Assembly (NCBI GenBank): GCA_964006375.1
Contig: OZ023267.1
Coordinates: 19,902,539-19,966,538 of the forward strand
DNA: 64,000 nt
Origin: Tillus elongatus
Lineage: Eukaryota; Arthropoda; Insecta; Coleoptera; Cleridae
Direction of reading: 5' to 3'
This document shows, one piece after another, positions 34,336 to 47,452 of the stretch. The notes beneath the pieces are model-generated. The model searched no databases. It saw only the letters and a program-made list of their open reading frames with translations, and was not told the DNA's origin. Each line of letters opens with the position of its first letter. Positions within the stretch are counted from its first letter, which is position 1. The position numbers were made by a program, and so were the translations under genes.

Positions 34336-34892
34336 AAAAAGAAACAATATGCAAATAGTTAAAAATACCGAGCCAACAACTATTTAAATTTGTGCGTTAC
34401 ATAACCAATTGAACGTAGAAACCAATTGAACGTAGATTCTAGTTGTAACATAAAAACCCATGAACTCTTAAAAAAAGCATAGCTAAATTAAAGCATAACT
34501 TTTTAAATAAAAAAAGTTCGGGACGCAGCAAGTGCGTTATGATAGCGAATTTTCATTAAATGCTTCAGATTAGAATAACTCAAGTTTCTATTTATTTATT
34601 TATTTATTTAATATGCAAATACCCAGTTTATAAAACCATTTACGTATTGGATAACAGGATAAGCTATAACTATGGTGTACATATAATTCAACAAACTCAC
34701 TTACTACCCACTATAAATCAAAAATGAAAGAAAACAACATTTTGGCAGGCTTAAATTCCATTTCAGGTTTCACAGGCAGTCCATCAATTGTATAAAACTA
34801 AAATCAAATTTAAATTTACTTTATTTATTTTATATTCATATCTAAATCAGTGCAAGTAATTTGGAGACTCAACAAAGTCAACAGGAGAACGT
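34336..34892. other. modular terminus, (TTTA)n and unrecognised sequence
   Basis: At 34517 a family terminus (CGGGACGCAGCAAGTGCG) starts a minus-oriented type A fragment that ends in a short (TTTA)n run at 34590-34612. The rest shows no gene. Confidence 0.6.
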
Positions 34893-35513
34893 GGCTAGAC
34901 ATGTATATGTTCAGTCAATAAGTTCTTAAATGCTCTTAAATTCATGTTAAAGATGTCAACATGCTTGCACAGTTTGTTATAACTTGAGCACACTCTATAA
35001 ATCGGAGAACTGAACAGAATATTTGTTCTGTATCTTGGTATACAAAATAGTTGCTCTATTCTACTATCCCTTTGAGGAACCCTGAACTGAATCCTACTAA
35101 AAAATTCAGAAAAATTTACCAAGTTTCTCACGATTCTAAACAAAAACACCAGGTCAGCAACTATGCGTCTGCTCTGAAGACTAGTCATATTAAACACAGC
35201 AAGCAAACTCCCATAGGGTGTAAAATTGGGATAAGATCCAAAAACCTTAAAATGCAGAAAACGAACAAACGTCCGCTGAACTCTCTCCACCACATCAGAA
35301 TGAACCATGTAAAAAGGATTTCACACCACCGACAGATACTCCATTTTTGAACGTATGTATGCATTAAATAGAACTTAACCTGTTTCAATACTACAGAATC
35401 GTCACGAGTTTCGTATAATAAAGCCCAAAGGTTTCAACCCTGAGGCAGAAATTTTCTCCACGTGTTTCGCAAATGTTAATTTAGTGTCAAACTCAATTCC
35501 TAAGTCCCCAAAC
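34893..35513 (-). pseudogene. Jockey/CR1-type LINE ORF2 C-terminus
   Basis: Minus strand reads LGIEFDTKLTFAKHVEKISA, then YMVHSDVVERVQRTFVRFLH, SLQSRRIVADLVFLFRIVRN and FRVPQRDSRIEQLF, ending LRAFKNLLTEHIHV. This is the region after the RT thumb in Jockey-group elements. A Trp codon just before NPFYMVHS is TGA, and the frame shifts around 35330. A different family from 24742 and 33776. It may be the tail of the family whose RT is at 52863. Confidence 0.8.
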
Positions 35514-35844
<331 letters not shown>

Positions 35845-36139
35845 GCGCATTGAAAACGAAACCGACCGATTTGAGTCCAGAGACTTTTTTTTTAAGAAAC
35901 GCTGAAACACGTCAATTTTAATACTGAGGCGGACATGTTTTGACATAAAACTCAACTTTGTCACATCAACCCCTTAAGGGTGCTGATAACAACCCTTATA
36001 TTTTAAACAGGGAACATGGGTTGAGTGTTACATTATTTGAAAGCTCTTTCTTTTCTGAATTCAGCACACTAATTTTTTTGGAAGTTTTATCAACTAGTTT
36101 AAAAATTATTCACAGTTGAAGATGCAGAAACGCATTTCA

Positions 36140-36310
36140 GTCATTCCGATAAGAAATGTGCTGATAGTCAATGTTTGCTGGTTTATAAACAAAAATTGAC
36201 TATCAGAACATTTCTTATCAGAATGGCATAAGAAATGTGCTGATAGTCAATGTTTTGCTGGTTTGTAAAAAAAAAATGACTATCAGAACATTTCTTATCA
36301 GAATGAGAGA
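36140..36310. repeat. tandem hairpins in the subterminal region
   Basis: Two consecutive hairpins of about 78 bp with arms GAAATGTGCTGATAGTCAAT and its inverse. Copy 3 has only one (62588-62665). The same motif once more forms the inner part of the right TIR (about 37505-37545). Possibly transposase-binding sites. Confidence 0.7.
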
Positions 36311-36380
36311 AATGCGGTTTATTATTTCAGTTTATCGGTCGGTTTGATACTTGATAGTACTACCGAAAATTAATTTCACA

Positions 36381-37459
36381 ATGGTGTAGTCTGTAGAAGA
36401 AAGAGTTGAAATAATTACTCTTTTTTTTGAAAAACGATGACTGTGCCAACCGTACCGCAAATTTGTTTAATGAACGACATCCGAACAGACATGTTAACAG
36501 AAAATACATTTTGGAGTTAGTTATAAAGTTTGGACAAAGTGGTTGAGTAGCCAACAAAAAACGGAATCCTGTACGTGAATTTCCGGTTAGAAATGAGACT
36601 ACTGAGGTTGAAGTTTTAGGACAAATTGCTGCAGACCCAACTTTGAGCACAAGAAAATTGGCCACTGTTTCAAACATCAAAAGAAGAACTATTCAGCGAA
36701 TATTGAAGCATTATAAATTTCACCCGTATAAAATTCATCTTGTACAACAACTAAATGAAGATGATTTTGATTGGCGGCTGGAGTTTTGTGAAGTTATGAC
36801 TGCACGAATAGCTGATAACGGGAACTTTCTGTCTGTTTGTTTTTCAGACGAATTTCCGTTTTTATTAAACTCTACAGTCAATCGTCATAATTGTCGTTAT
36901 TGGGCAGATAATAATCCATGAAATTTTCACGAAGTCCACACTCAAACTCCACAGAAATTGAATGTCTGGACTGGCATTTTTGGAGACCGTTTAATCAGAC
37001 CAATTTTTCTTGATAGCAATTTGAGTGGAAAAACGTATTTTGGAGTTACTAGATGATATCGTTTACCCTCTACTAATTAACATTGTTGAAAATGATGATC
37101 GCTATCAAGAAAATCAATTAGTGTTTCAACAAGATGGAGCTCCTCCGCATTTTTCACAACGTGTTAGGGAGTTTTTGAACAGAGAGTTTCCAGAGCAATG
37201 GATTGGACGTAAAGGTGCTATTGAGTTGCCCCCTATATCACCGGATTTAACTCATTTAGACTTCTTTCTATTGGGCCATTTAAAGAGCAGAATTTACGCA
37301 ACAAAACCGGAGTCTCTGGAAGAATTACAACAACGCTTTCTTGAATAATGCCGTCTAATAACTCCACAAACGCTCCAGAATGTCAGAGCTCGTTTTGAAC
37401 AAAATTTGTACTTTTGTATGGAAGCTGGTGGTCAACAATTTGAACACTTACTTAACTAA
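36381..37459 (+). pseudogene. DD41D transposase, copy 2
   Basis: Starts ATGGTG then a TAG at codon 3. There is a one-base loss in a T run near 36425, a TGA near 36545 and a TGA after NNP near 36920. A one-base gain near 37040 and a TAA near 37348 complete the damage. Recognisable blocks: FNERHPNRHVNRKYILELV, RTIQRILKHYKFHPYKIH, FSDEFPFLLNSTVNRHNC, QQDGAPPHFSQRV, SPDLTHLDFFLLG and GGQQFEHLLN. All three catalytic Asp remain, with 41 residues between the second and third. Many breaks make it inactive. Confidence 0.88.
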
Positions 37460-37832
37460 ATAAACATTTTTGAACATTTGGTTTTGTTTTTTAGTTTTTT
37501 TAATGAAAAATTGACTATATAGTGCTTTTCTTATAAGAATGAATGAAATACGTTCTTGCAACTCCAACTGTGAATAATTTTCAAACGAGTTGATAAAACT
37601 TACAAAAAAATTAGTGTGCTGATTGAGAGCTTTCAAATGATATAGCACTCGACCCATGTTCCCTATTTAAAATATATGGGTTGTTATCACCACCCCTAAG
37701 GGGTTGATGTGACAAAGTTGAGTTTTATGTCAAAACATGTCCCCCTGAATATTAAAATTGACGTGTTTCAGCGTTTCTTTAAAAAAAATTCTCTGGACGC
37801 AAATCGGTCTGTTTCGTTTTCAATGCGCCAGC

Positions 37833-37835
<3 letters not shown>

Positions 37836-37900
<65 letters not shown>
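37836..37900. repeat. (AT)n microsatellite 11
   Basis: TA array on the right flank of DD41D copy 2. 37901-37989 that follows is AT-rich spacer. Confidence 0.95.
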
Positions 37901-37903
<3 letters not shown>

Positions 37904-37989
37904 GATACCTTACTGTCAGTGTATTTTGTTAATAAAAATTCACTAAAAGCTAAAAGAAAATAAACAAATAAATAAATAATATATCGTAA

Positions 37990-38575
<586 letters not shown>

Positions 38576-38712
38576 AAACATATAAAAATTGAAACTGACC
38601 CCGGATATGGGTTCTAGGGGTCCTAGATCGCGCTCATTTGAAGAAATTTTTTCAAAATTCAAAAGTCGAGATCTCCTCATTAGTGAATTTTTTCTAAGAA
38701 AATTCACTAAAA
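38576..38712 (+). mobile_element. trailer end with terminal hairpin
   Basis: AACATATAAAAATTGAAACT, GACCCCGGATATGGG and GGTCCTAGATCGCGC, ending with TTAGTGAATTTTTTCTAAGA and AAATTCACTAAAA. This is a good example of the family 3-prime end. It closes the element begun at about 37990. Confidence 0.8.
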
Positions 38713-39795
<1,083 letters not shown>

Positions 39796-39816
39796 GATGC
39801 GTTTATAAGAAAAAAA

Positions 39817-41017
39817 TCTGGACGCAGTAAGTGCGTTTTGGTAGCGAATTTTCGGTAAATTTGCAGATTAGCTCCCGATCGCTTTTCAAAAAACTGTTTT
39901 CAGAAATTTGCCTAGACCCCCCCTCTGGATGCACAAACCCCAAGAAAAATTTCTTATTCACACCCCCCAAGGAAGTTCCGGGACCAGGAGTGAATAGGGG
40001 TGCTGGGCGGGGTAGGTAGTAAAAAGGAAATATGGGCAGAAAATGCAAATAAAACTGGCTTGAAAGTTGTCTTTTTCACATCTTGAAGCCATATCCCCCT
40101 TAAACCCTGCCTACCCTGCGTACCCCGCACAGCACTCCTATTCCCCCAGGTGCCGTAAGTTCCTTGGCGGATATGAACAAGAAATTTTTCTTGTGGTTTA
40201 TGCAACGAGGGTGGTTGTATGCACGCGAGGGGGGAAGGAAAATCCCCACGACGAAGCAGCCACCCCCAACCCTACCGCAAGTCGAAGCGGGTGGCGGGTC
40301 TGCTTCTTCGTAGGCATTTTCCTTCCCCCCTCGTGTAGGCGGGGTTTAATGGGGATATGGCTTCAAATAGACAGCTTTTAAGCAGTTTTCTTCGCTTTTT
40401 CTGCTCATATATTCTTTTTACTACCTACCCCGCCCAGCACCCCTATTCACTCCCAGTCCCGTAACTTCCTTGGGGGGTGTGAACCAGAAATTTTTCTTGT
40501 GGTTTGTGCATCCAGGTGGGGTCCTAGTAATATTTCTGAAAACAATTTTTTGAAAAGCGTTCGGGAACTAATCTGCAAATTTACCAAATTTTCATTAAAT
40601 CCTTCAAATTTCAAGAACTGAATTTGCTATTAGCGTAAGCTTTGTTGGTTAGGAAACGAACATTTAAGTTTATTTTCGGAAATTTTGTGTATATTTTCAA
40701 ACCATAAGTAATTTTGATAAAATATAGTACATTGTTTCTACTACATAGGCTATACCGGTAATCAGATTGATGCCTGCTCGCATTGCTATTAAAAACAGTT
40801 TACTGGAAATTCACTTCCATAACACATTTGCTGGATCCAGACTTTTGAAAAATGTTTATATATTCTCAAACAATAAATTTATTTCGATGAAACATGATAC
40901 ATTTTTTCTACTATATAGACAACCAAGTTTTATGCCTGCTTTTATCAAAGAAAGCCATATGCTATAAAAAATATTTTAAAGAAAATTCGCTACCATAACG
41001 CACTTGCTGCGTCCAGA
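39817..41017. mobile_element. composite element: family termini, GC-rich palindrome, two type A units
   Basis: Bounded by TCTGGACGCAGTAAGTGCG (39817) and the inverted terminus ending GCTGCGTCCAGA (41017). Inside are an inverted repeat of the GC-rich linker (arms about 39853-40050 and 40385-40592 around a C/G-rich centre) and two minus-oriented type A units in tandem (about 40593-40842 and 40843-41017). GC content in the palindrome is far above the neighbourhood. It has no coding capacity. Confidence 0.75.
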
Positions 41018-41185
41018 GATTTTTAAACTTAATTATAGGACATGAGAGAAAAGTGTATCTACATTATATTTTTAATAACGTACAAGCTACTGAACGTGCT
41101 ATTTCTTAAAAACACTTAACATGCAGTCCGAGATTACATTTTTCACACATAGTTGTGGTTTTTTGATGACAGTTGTCACACCAGG
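41018..41185. other. no gene recognised
   Basis: Short spacer. The minus strand may be the Cys-rich tail of the piggyBac gene (TGTCACACCAGG and similar), but I could not read a clear cluster. Confidence 0.4.
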
Positions 41186-41911
41186 TTTGTTATTCCTGGC
41201 TAATGACCACCCGATCAAATGGATCGTAGCGAAGAGTGGGGCTTTGGTTTTCTGATGGTCTTTCTCTTTGATAAGTATACATTTTTTGTTTTAAGTTAAC
41301 AGTACAGTGGCAACGATTCTCCAAGTTTCCTCCCTTGTGCTTGTAAAGTTGCCAAGCATTGGGGACCCACAGGTCAATGCAATGAGATACTAATGGAAAA
41401 TACCTTTTTTTACCACGAACGGAGGTACGATAAAGACCAATGTTTGTATCCCACCGGTTTACACCACCCATCCCTTTCTTATAGAATTTTACAACATTTA
41501 GTTCCTCCAATTGCACAAACTTTTTTTCCCTTTGTGAATATATTTTTACCATGTTTAAAGGATTGAATTGGAGCAGAAGTAAGTATATTCTCATCGTTGC
41601 ATTTTATGAAACATTATTAGATTTCCTTATATTTATATAGTCATACCACCCCGTTCCTTTTTAGAGCTCTTTGTAATCTATGAGTTTACTGCTGGGGATG
41701 CTGTTTTTTTCTAATGGTTCCGGTTCTTGTCAAAATCTCCAACAGCGTTACACACCAAAAAGTTGTCAAAATACAGCTCAAAACTAATATTGGAATATTT
41801 TTCTCTCAATTTATCAGCATAATATTGTAAAGTAACAGCTGTGCCCACGCCAACGTCCTTAAACTAGGTATTAATATTGGTCGTAGCTTCCTGGTATGGT
41901 TTAAACAAATT
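41186..41911 (-). pseudogene. piggyBac-type transposase, C-terminal two thirds
   Basis: Minus strand from 41911 reads INLFKPYQEATTNINT, a stop, then FKDVGVGTAVTLQYYADKL and FELYFDNFLVCNAVGD (second catalytic Asp in FDNF). Degenerate sequence with stops follows around 41640-41750, and finally FNPLNMVKIYSQREKKFVQL, MGGVNRWDTNIGLYRTSVRG and KKRYFPLVSHCIDLWVPNAW. MGGVDRWD carries the third catalytic Asp of DDD piggyBac transposases; here it is MGGVNRWD with that D kept. The N-terminal part is at 43845-44260, separated by an insertion. Confidence 0.88.
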
Positions 41912-41922
41912 TATATAGCCTT
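41912..41922. repeat. left TSD of the insertion that splits piggyBac
   Basis: TATATAGCCTT, repeated at 43834-43844. On the minus strand these bases are the Gly-Tyr-Ile codons at the split. Confidence 0.75.
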
Positions 41923-41967
41923 CATTCATTGTTGTTGCCCTTACTTGGTGAAACTGGTCCATATTAC

Positions 41968-43217
41968 CAAATACTATATAATGACAATACAGGACACTCC
42001 GGCTGATTTCGTGTTTCAAGAATATCAGCGCTCCTAGCGGATAGTACTGATGTTACGTCATTCGAGAACGTTTAACACTAGCAATTGCTGGTGTTTAACT
42101 GTGTATAATTAAATTTGAGCTGTGTTTTTTACAATGAATATTAGTAGTTGGGTGTGTGCAATCCATAATTGTTCGAATTATAACGTGCTAAATCTATCAA
42201 AGACATTTCATAGGTTTGCAAAGGATGGCGAAACGTAAATGTGATTTGAAGCAGAAGACAAATTCAGAATCACGTTTATGCCAATATGTACAGTTCGCAG
42301 AAGATAATTTATTGTGTAATATTTACCATCATGTACCTTATTTATAGATAAACTTCGTAAACGGATGGTTGAAAGGCTTCAATCATAACTTGTCTTTCAG
42401 TGCATAAAAAAAGAAATATGAAGGCAAAAACAGTTTTGCATTAATAATAAATAGTATAAGAAAACTGTTTTTCTATATTCTTCTGTGTCCTTTGTTATTT
42501 CAGTATGGCATAAATTGTCACATTTTTTCACGTTTAAAATTATTTTACTTGGTAAAGGCTTTTAATTATCTTCTCAAGTTTTTAAAGACACAAGTAGAAA
42601 TAGCAGATTCAGCCCTATAATAGATTTATTCACGGAAGTAAGAGTTAGTCTCACCTTTTATCTGCACAATTTCTTAATTATGTACTAAGTATATCAGTTA
42701 CATATTTTAAAATATTAGATTAATAAGACAGTTTTCATCTAGAGATATAGCAAATTGAGTACTGTACTACCATTTATACAATTATTTATAGGTAAGTACA
42801 GATTCAAACTTAATATCCTCAGAAACAGCTTTCAGTATATTCCTATACCTACCCTTGAAATAGTAGTTTAACGACGGTTTCAAGGTAGTACATTAAATTA
42901 TGATGAAATAAGATTATGGGTAAACAAATTTGCAGAATTATTCATGCTGAATTCGTTTAGGTTTCAAGCTGATTGTTGATACAAATTCTATTTATAACTA
43001 TATAATCAGAAAATTTTCACTGTTTTGTCATGTACAAGTTTTTATATTCATCTATAATAAGCCAATTGTCTAAATTAATAATATGCAGGTAAATACACAA
43101 TTCAAATTAGCCGCTAAGTTGTCAGTACTTCACGCGAGGTGGTGCTAGGAAACTTGTCACAAATATCACCAATGCTAAAGCATAGGAGTGTCCCGTATTG
43201 TCATTATATAGTATTTG
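41968..43217. mobile_element. 1.25-kb TIR element with a THAP-like start, possibly P-type
   Basis: Inverted ends of about 33 bp (CAAATACTATATAATGACAA at the left, inverted at the right), then RGGACACTCC. Flanks share ATATTAC, compatible with a 7-8 bp TSD. Inside the left end is a short frame with a THAP-like zinc-finger start. THAP DNA-binding domains are known from P-element transposases, which make 8-bp TSDs. The rest (42300-43120) has no recognisable coding sequence. Confidence 0.6.
42134..42238 (+). pseudogene. THAP-like N-terminal fragment
   Basis: 34 codons reading MNISSWVCAIHNCSNYN and then TFHRFAKDGET before a stop. The C-x(4)-C pair near the N-terminus and FHRFxKD match the beginning of THAP zinc fingers. 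The later Cys-His pair is not in this frame. It may be a first exon or a remnant. Confidence 0.4.
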
Positions 43218-43681
43218 ATATTACATACAGACTTAGAGACTACTTCTCTGGCTTCACTGTTGGGTTTCGTTTCTGTAGGTGAAGGGCGTAGTCAGCGCGT
43301 AAGCTAACTGGAGCAAGAGGCCCTTATGAATTCTAGATGTTCTCGGATGTTCTTCGACGTTTCTGTGACTAGTTTCTATTCTTTCAAAAAAGTTGTAATA
43401 AGATAATGAGTTGATGTATGTCGATACTTTCATTGTGTAGAGTCTGCTTTATTACTGTTATTGTTTAGTTATTTTATTGTTGTAACTGTTATTATAGTTA
43501 TTATAGGCTAGTTCTATTTTTATGTTAAATATTGACATACATCGCGTAGACATTTTGAAAGCCTTGTCCGTCATCTGTGTTTCATTTTATTGTCAATTTG
43601 ATGAATTTTTTGATCAAAACATCATAAAAGCAACATATATTTATGTGTAGTTGTCATAATTTCGTACTAATTCAATTTTTA

Positions 43682-43722
43682 TCTGTCTGAGGATGCTGTC
43701 AAGCAGCGAAACTAGTCACAGA
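43682..43722 (+). ncRNA. hammerhead ribozyme candidate (best in window)
   Basis: Stem I TCTGT (43682-43686) pairs with ACAGA (43718-43722) at all five positions. Core CTGAGGA (43687-43693) fits CUGANGA. Stem II GCTG pairs with CAGC at all four positions after one unpaired T. Core GAAAC (43708-43712) is followed by a two-base loop and the triplet GTC (43715-43717), where cleavage would occur. The short stem III is characteristic of ribozymes in Penelope-like elements and retrozymes. It lies in a foldback arm related to PLE sequence. Confidence 0.7.
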
Positions 43723-43833
43723 AGCGTTGAAGAACATCTGAGAACATCTCGAATTTATAAGGGCCTCTTGCTCCAGTTAGCATACGCGCTGGCTACGCCC
43801 TTTACCTAAAGTAGTCTCTAAGTCTGTATGTAT

Positions 43834-43844
43834 TATATAGCCTT
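43834..43844. repeat. right TSD of the insertion that splits piggyBac
   Basis: TATATAGCCTT, identical to 41912-41922. Confidence 0.75.
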
Positions 43845-44260
43845 GTCTTGTGGTGTCCACCCACAATTTAAAACTATACCTTATTGGCTTTCCATATGTA
43901 AATTGCTTACATCCATGTTTGCCGTAATAAGGCACCATGACATAATCAATGCTATTATCTTCTTTAAGATAGGTATTTGCTAAAAACTTTTTGTTCATTT
44001 GGTTGAAAAATGGCCAAACTTTTGGAAACTCGTTATTTCCTTCTATGTCGGTATTGTCAAAAAAATTGTTTATGGAACACAATGATCTCATATTTATCGC
44101 AAGATATAGCTCAACTTGCCATTATGTTATGATTGTCTTCAGCTTTCTCTCAATATATCCTATGGAGTGGATCGTCTGAAAATCCAGATAGAATTAACGT
44201 TTTACGTTAATTCCAGATAGTAAAAGTTCTTTGTAGCATAGTGTGAAAATTTTTAAAGAG
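43845..44260 (-). pseudogene. piggyBac-type transposase, N-terminal part
   Basis: Minus strand includes LCYKELLLSGIN, then after breaks NNEFPKVWPFFNQMNKKFLA, NSIDYVMVPYYGKHGCKQFT and GKPIRYSFKLWVDTTRQGYI. The usual SIDExMVPYxGRHGCKQF block holds the first catalytic Asp, kept here (IDY). The split occurs after GYI, and the protein resumes at 41911 with NLFKPYQ. Stops upstream of 44091 show decay. 44261-44560 upstream is unassigned, with one minus frame (44290-44553) lacking motifs. Confidence 0.85.
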
Positions 44261-44603
44261 ATTACTCAACGGTTTTTAAAATGTTAAATTCAGATTCTTC
44301 TGTAACTTAGGTAGGTCTTATTATTATGCTTTCCTCGCGTATCTTTAGGAGATTCACCTTTACTATTATACGTAATAAATTCAAACCCTGGGCACGAAGT
44401 GAAATATTGCATCCAAGTGCATGAATGCTTGTTGGAATACTGGCAGACGTTGTTCATTTTTCTTATCAAAGTACTGAAAAAATTAACTTTTCGACTTAGT
44501 GATGTTTTCATCTGCAGCACGTTTGCAACGTCTTGCGATAGCTTTCGTTTCAATTAGACCTTGAAGAGAAGTACAAGCACAATTTTTATATTATCATACA
44601 TAA

Positions 44604-44752
<149 letters not shown>

Positions 44753-45206
44753 CAGAAAGATTTCCGCGGTCTTTAATGTGAGACATACTTGGTTCTCGGG
44801 GTGAACCGCGTCCAGAATTAATGAAAACTCGAGGTTTCGGCTCCTGTTTTGGATCCATTTTCAAGAGGTAAAGGAAATATGTAAGGACACTCTAAGGCCT
44901 CAATATGCCTGCTCCTTAGAGTGGTGGACAAAGGTGGGTTGGGTTGTTGTAGCTCGATTACGGGGCCTCAATCTGCCTACTCCCCAAATCTCGCCGGAGA
45001 TCGTGAGGTCTCAGTGTGTTCAATTCTAGGCCTCAGAGAGATCTGGCAGTTCGTTGCAAGTCTTGTCTTATATATGTCGTTCCGTCTACCTGCTTCGTTA
45101 TCAGTGAAAGTGGTAGGATCACGGTCAATTAAGTGGGGGGCTTTGGTCACGGTACTTAGAGGATGAGGAGGAATAAGAGGATCACTTGCATTTGCTGAAG
45201 CAGATA

Positions 45207-45667
45207 ATGGGGCAATAAAATTATCTGTGGAATTTATTTTCTTTTTGTGTGTTTGTAATGAAGATATAATAGGTTTCCACGTAGTCGGAAGGCGAAGACC
45301 ATCATCTTTCTTATTTAAACAATCGGAACGTTTTCAATCTCGATTGCTTCGAGGATAATTCTCGTTTTGAAGTTGTAAACCGGTGCTATTGTTTTGGCAT
45401 TATCGAAGTCTATTTTGTGTCCTGTATGAATATGATGCATGGCCGGCTTCGATGAGGGGTCGGATTTTCTAACTGTGAGAGTGTGCTCATATATTCTATT
45501 GTGGATGCGTCTATTTGTTTGTCCTACGTAAGTTCGGGAACAGTCGGAACAAGGAATTTCGTAAACTCCGTGGGATTCGTTTGGAATCGTATCCTTGGGA
45601 GTTTTTATCAGATTTGACAGTTTTTGCTCTGTTGTAAATACGGTTTTGATATTATGGGTTCTAAAAA
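45207..45667 (-). pseudogene. PLE GIY-YIG endonuclease, left arm copy
   Basis: Reverse complement of the right arm coding region with several indels and substitutions. Minus strand still contains the codons for the segment around the YVGQT block (45520-45550). More decayed than the right arm. Confidence 0.75.
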
Positions 45668-45681
45668 TTCACATACTATGA

Positions 45682-46338
45682 AACATTAGAAACGCACAAC
45701 AACAAACCACTACAACACAACACGAACAAACAGAGCTCACACAACAACACACAGCGTTTTTACCATACATTAAAGGTGTCACCGACAAAATCAGCCGAAT
45801 TTTTAGAACCCATAATATCAAAACCGTATTCAGAACAGAGCAAAAACTGTCAAATCTGATGAAAACTCCCAAGGATACGATTCCAAACGAATACCACGGT
45901 GTTTACAAAATTCCTTGTTCCGATTGTTCCCGAACTTATGTAGGACAAACAAATAGACGCATCCACAATAGAATATATGAGCACACCCTCGCAGTTAGAA
46001 AATCCGACCCCTTATCGGCGCTGGCCATGCATCATATTCATACAGGACATAAAATAGACTTCGATAGTGCCAAAACAATACCACCGGTTTACAACTTCAA
46101 AACGAGAATTATCTGCGAAGCAATCAAGATTGAAAAACGTCCCGATTGTTTAAATAAGAGAGATGATGGTCTTCGCCTTCCGACTACTTGGAAACCTATT
46201 ATATCTTCATTACAAACACACAAAAAGAAAATAAACTCCACAGACAATTTTATTTCCTTATTATCTGTCTCAACAGATGCCGGTGACTCTCTTAATCCTC
46301 CTCATCCTCTAAGTACCGTGACCAAAGCCCCCACTTAA
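45682..46338 (+). pseudogene. PLE GIY-YIG endonuclease, right arm copy (open but truncated)
   Basis: An open frame of about 218 codons without an RT. The linker LPYIKGVTDKISRIFRTHNI leads to the endonuclease GVYKIPCSDCSRTYVGQTNR, RIHNRIYEHTLAVRKSD, ALAMHHIHTGHKIDF and EAIKIEKRPDCLNKRDDG. It has the GIY (as GVY) and YVG elements, the catalytic Arg helix and a downstream Glu in EAIEI-like context. It begins in the spacer of the palindrome, so the RT part is lost. A third family, distinct from 30675. Confidence 0.85.
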
Positions 46339-46589
46339 TTGACCGTGACCCTACTACTTTTACTGAAAACGAAGCAGGTAGACGGAACGACATATATAAG
46401 ACAAGACTTGCAACGAACTGCCAGATCTCTATGAGGCCTAGGGTTGAAGACAGTGAGACCTCACAGACGATCTCCGGCGAGATTTGGGGAATAGGCAGAT
46501 TGAGGCCCCGTAATCGAGCTACAACAACCCAACCCACCTTTGTCCACCGCTCTAAGGAGTAGGCAGATTGAGGCCTTAGAGTGTCCTTA

Positions 46590-46597
46590 CATATTTC
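46590..46597 (+). repeat. left 8-bp TSD of the hAT-like element
   Basis: CATATTTC, repeated at 48175-48182. The left arm of the palindrome carries the same site once, uninterrupted (reverse complement near 44873). Confidence 0.9.
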
Positions 46598-47365
46598 TAG
46601 TGATGGGAAAAACGGTTATTTTCTGTTAACAGTTGAAGCCGTTAACGTTATTTAATAATAAACGTTGAAAATAACGGCTTCAGTTATTTTAAACTGGATA
46701 GTCGATCGATAGTATCCTACATTACCGAAGCTGTGAGCGAGAGCGAGCACACTAGTATAAATGCATTGTATTTTTACCCCGTTATTTCACGTAGTGTATA
46801 AATCTCAAATTTTGTCGATATGAAAAGGAAACAAAGGGTTAAGAAATTATAATAAGCGTGTCGTAAATCTTTTGCCACTCCGAAGTGAAACTTTTAGAAA
46901 TCAGAAAGGAGTCTTCTATAAGAATTTACTTAGATGTTTTAGGAATTATAAACTAGTCATTTCTAACAAATTTATTTTATCAGGGTCTTTACGCAAATGT
47001 CAATGCCACAGCAAGAATCAATAAATATCATTATTTATCACGCCTTGGGACGTTAGACGTTAGAACTTTTATTGCTACACAGGGAGTGATTCTAAGAACT
47101 CCATAACATAACGCAGCTAATAAAATTTCGGTAAAGAAACAGTATAAAAAATTGAGTTTGAGTTTAAAAACAAATTGGAAGATATATAGTATTAATTGTT
47201 TATTTACTTATTTTAATATTCGTTGTTTTAAAATTATTTTCAAAAATTTCAAAGTGCTGTAACTTGGAGGAGAAGGGGTTTCAAGAAAAACTTAATAAAA
47301 AGACACCCCTTATTTTTCGCCAAAGAATCACCCTGTAAAATTTTTCGCATTAATTTGGAAACACC

Positions 47366-47452
<87 letters not shown>

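Larger units (their letters stand above)
41923..43833. mobile_element. 1.9-kb insertion in piggyBac: PLE-type foldback plus nested TIR element
   Basis: Flanked by an 11-bp direct duplication of target sequence. It consists of a foldback with arms about 43221-43390 and 43600-43833, carrying a hammerhead candidate, and a nested 1.25-kb TIR element at 41968-43217. The arms also occur singly at 22625-22860 next to PLE RT sequence, which suggests a Penelope-type origin. Confidence 0.65.

Noticed and set aside
34590..34612. (TTTA)n run as a significant microsatellite
   Set aside because: Only about five units, so of no further interest.
43777..44091. Reading this frame to its end (LETTLGKGRSQRVC) as genuine piggyBac C-terminus
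   Set aside because: Those residues are encoded by the inserted foldback beyond the TSD. The true gene continues at 41911.
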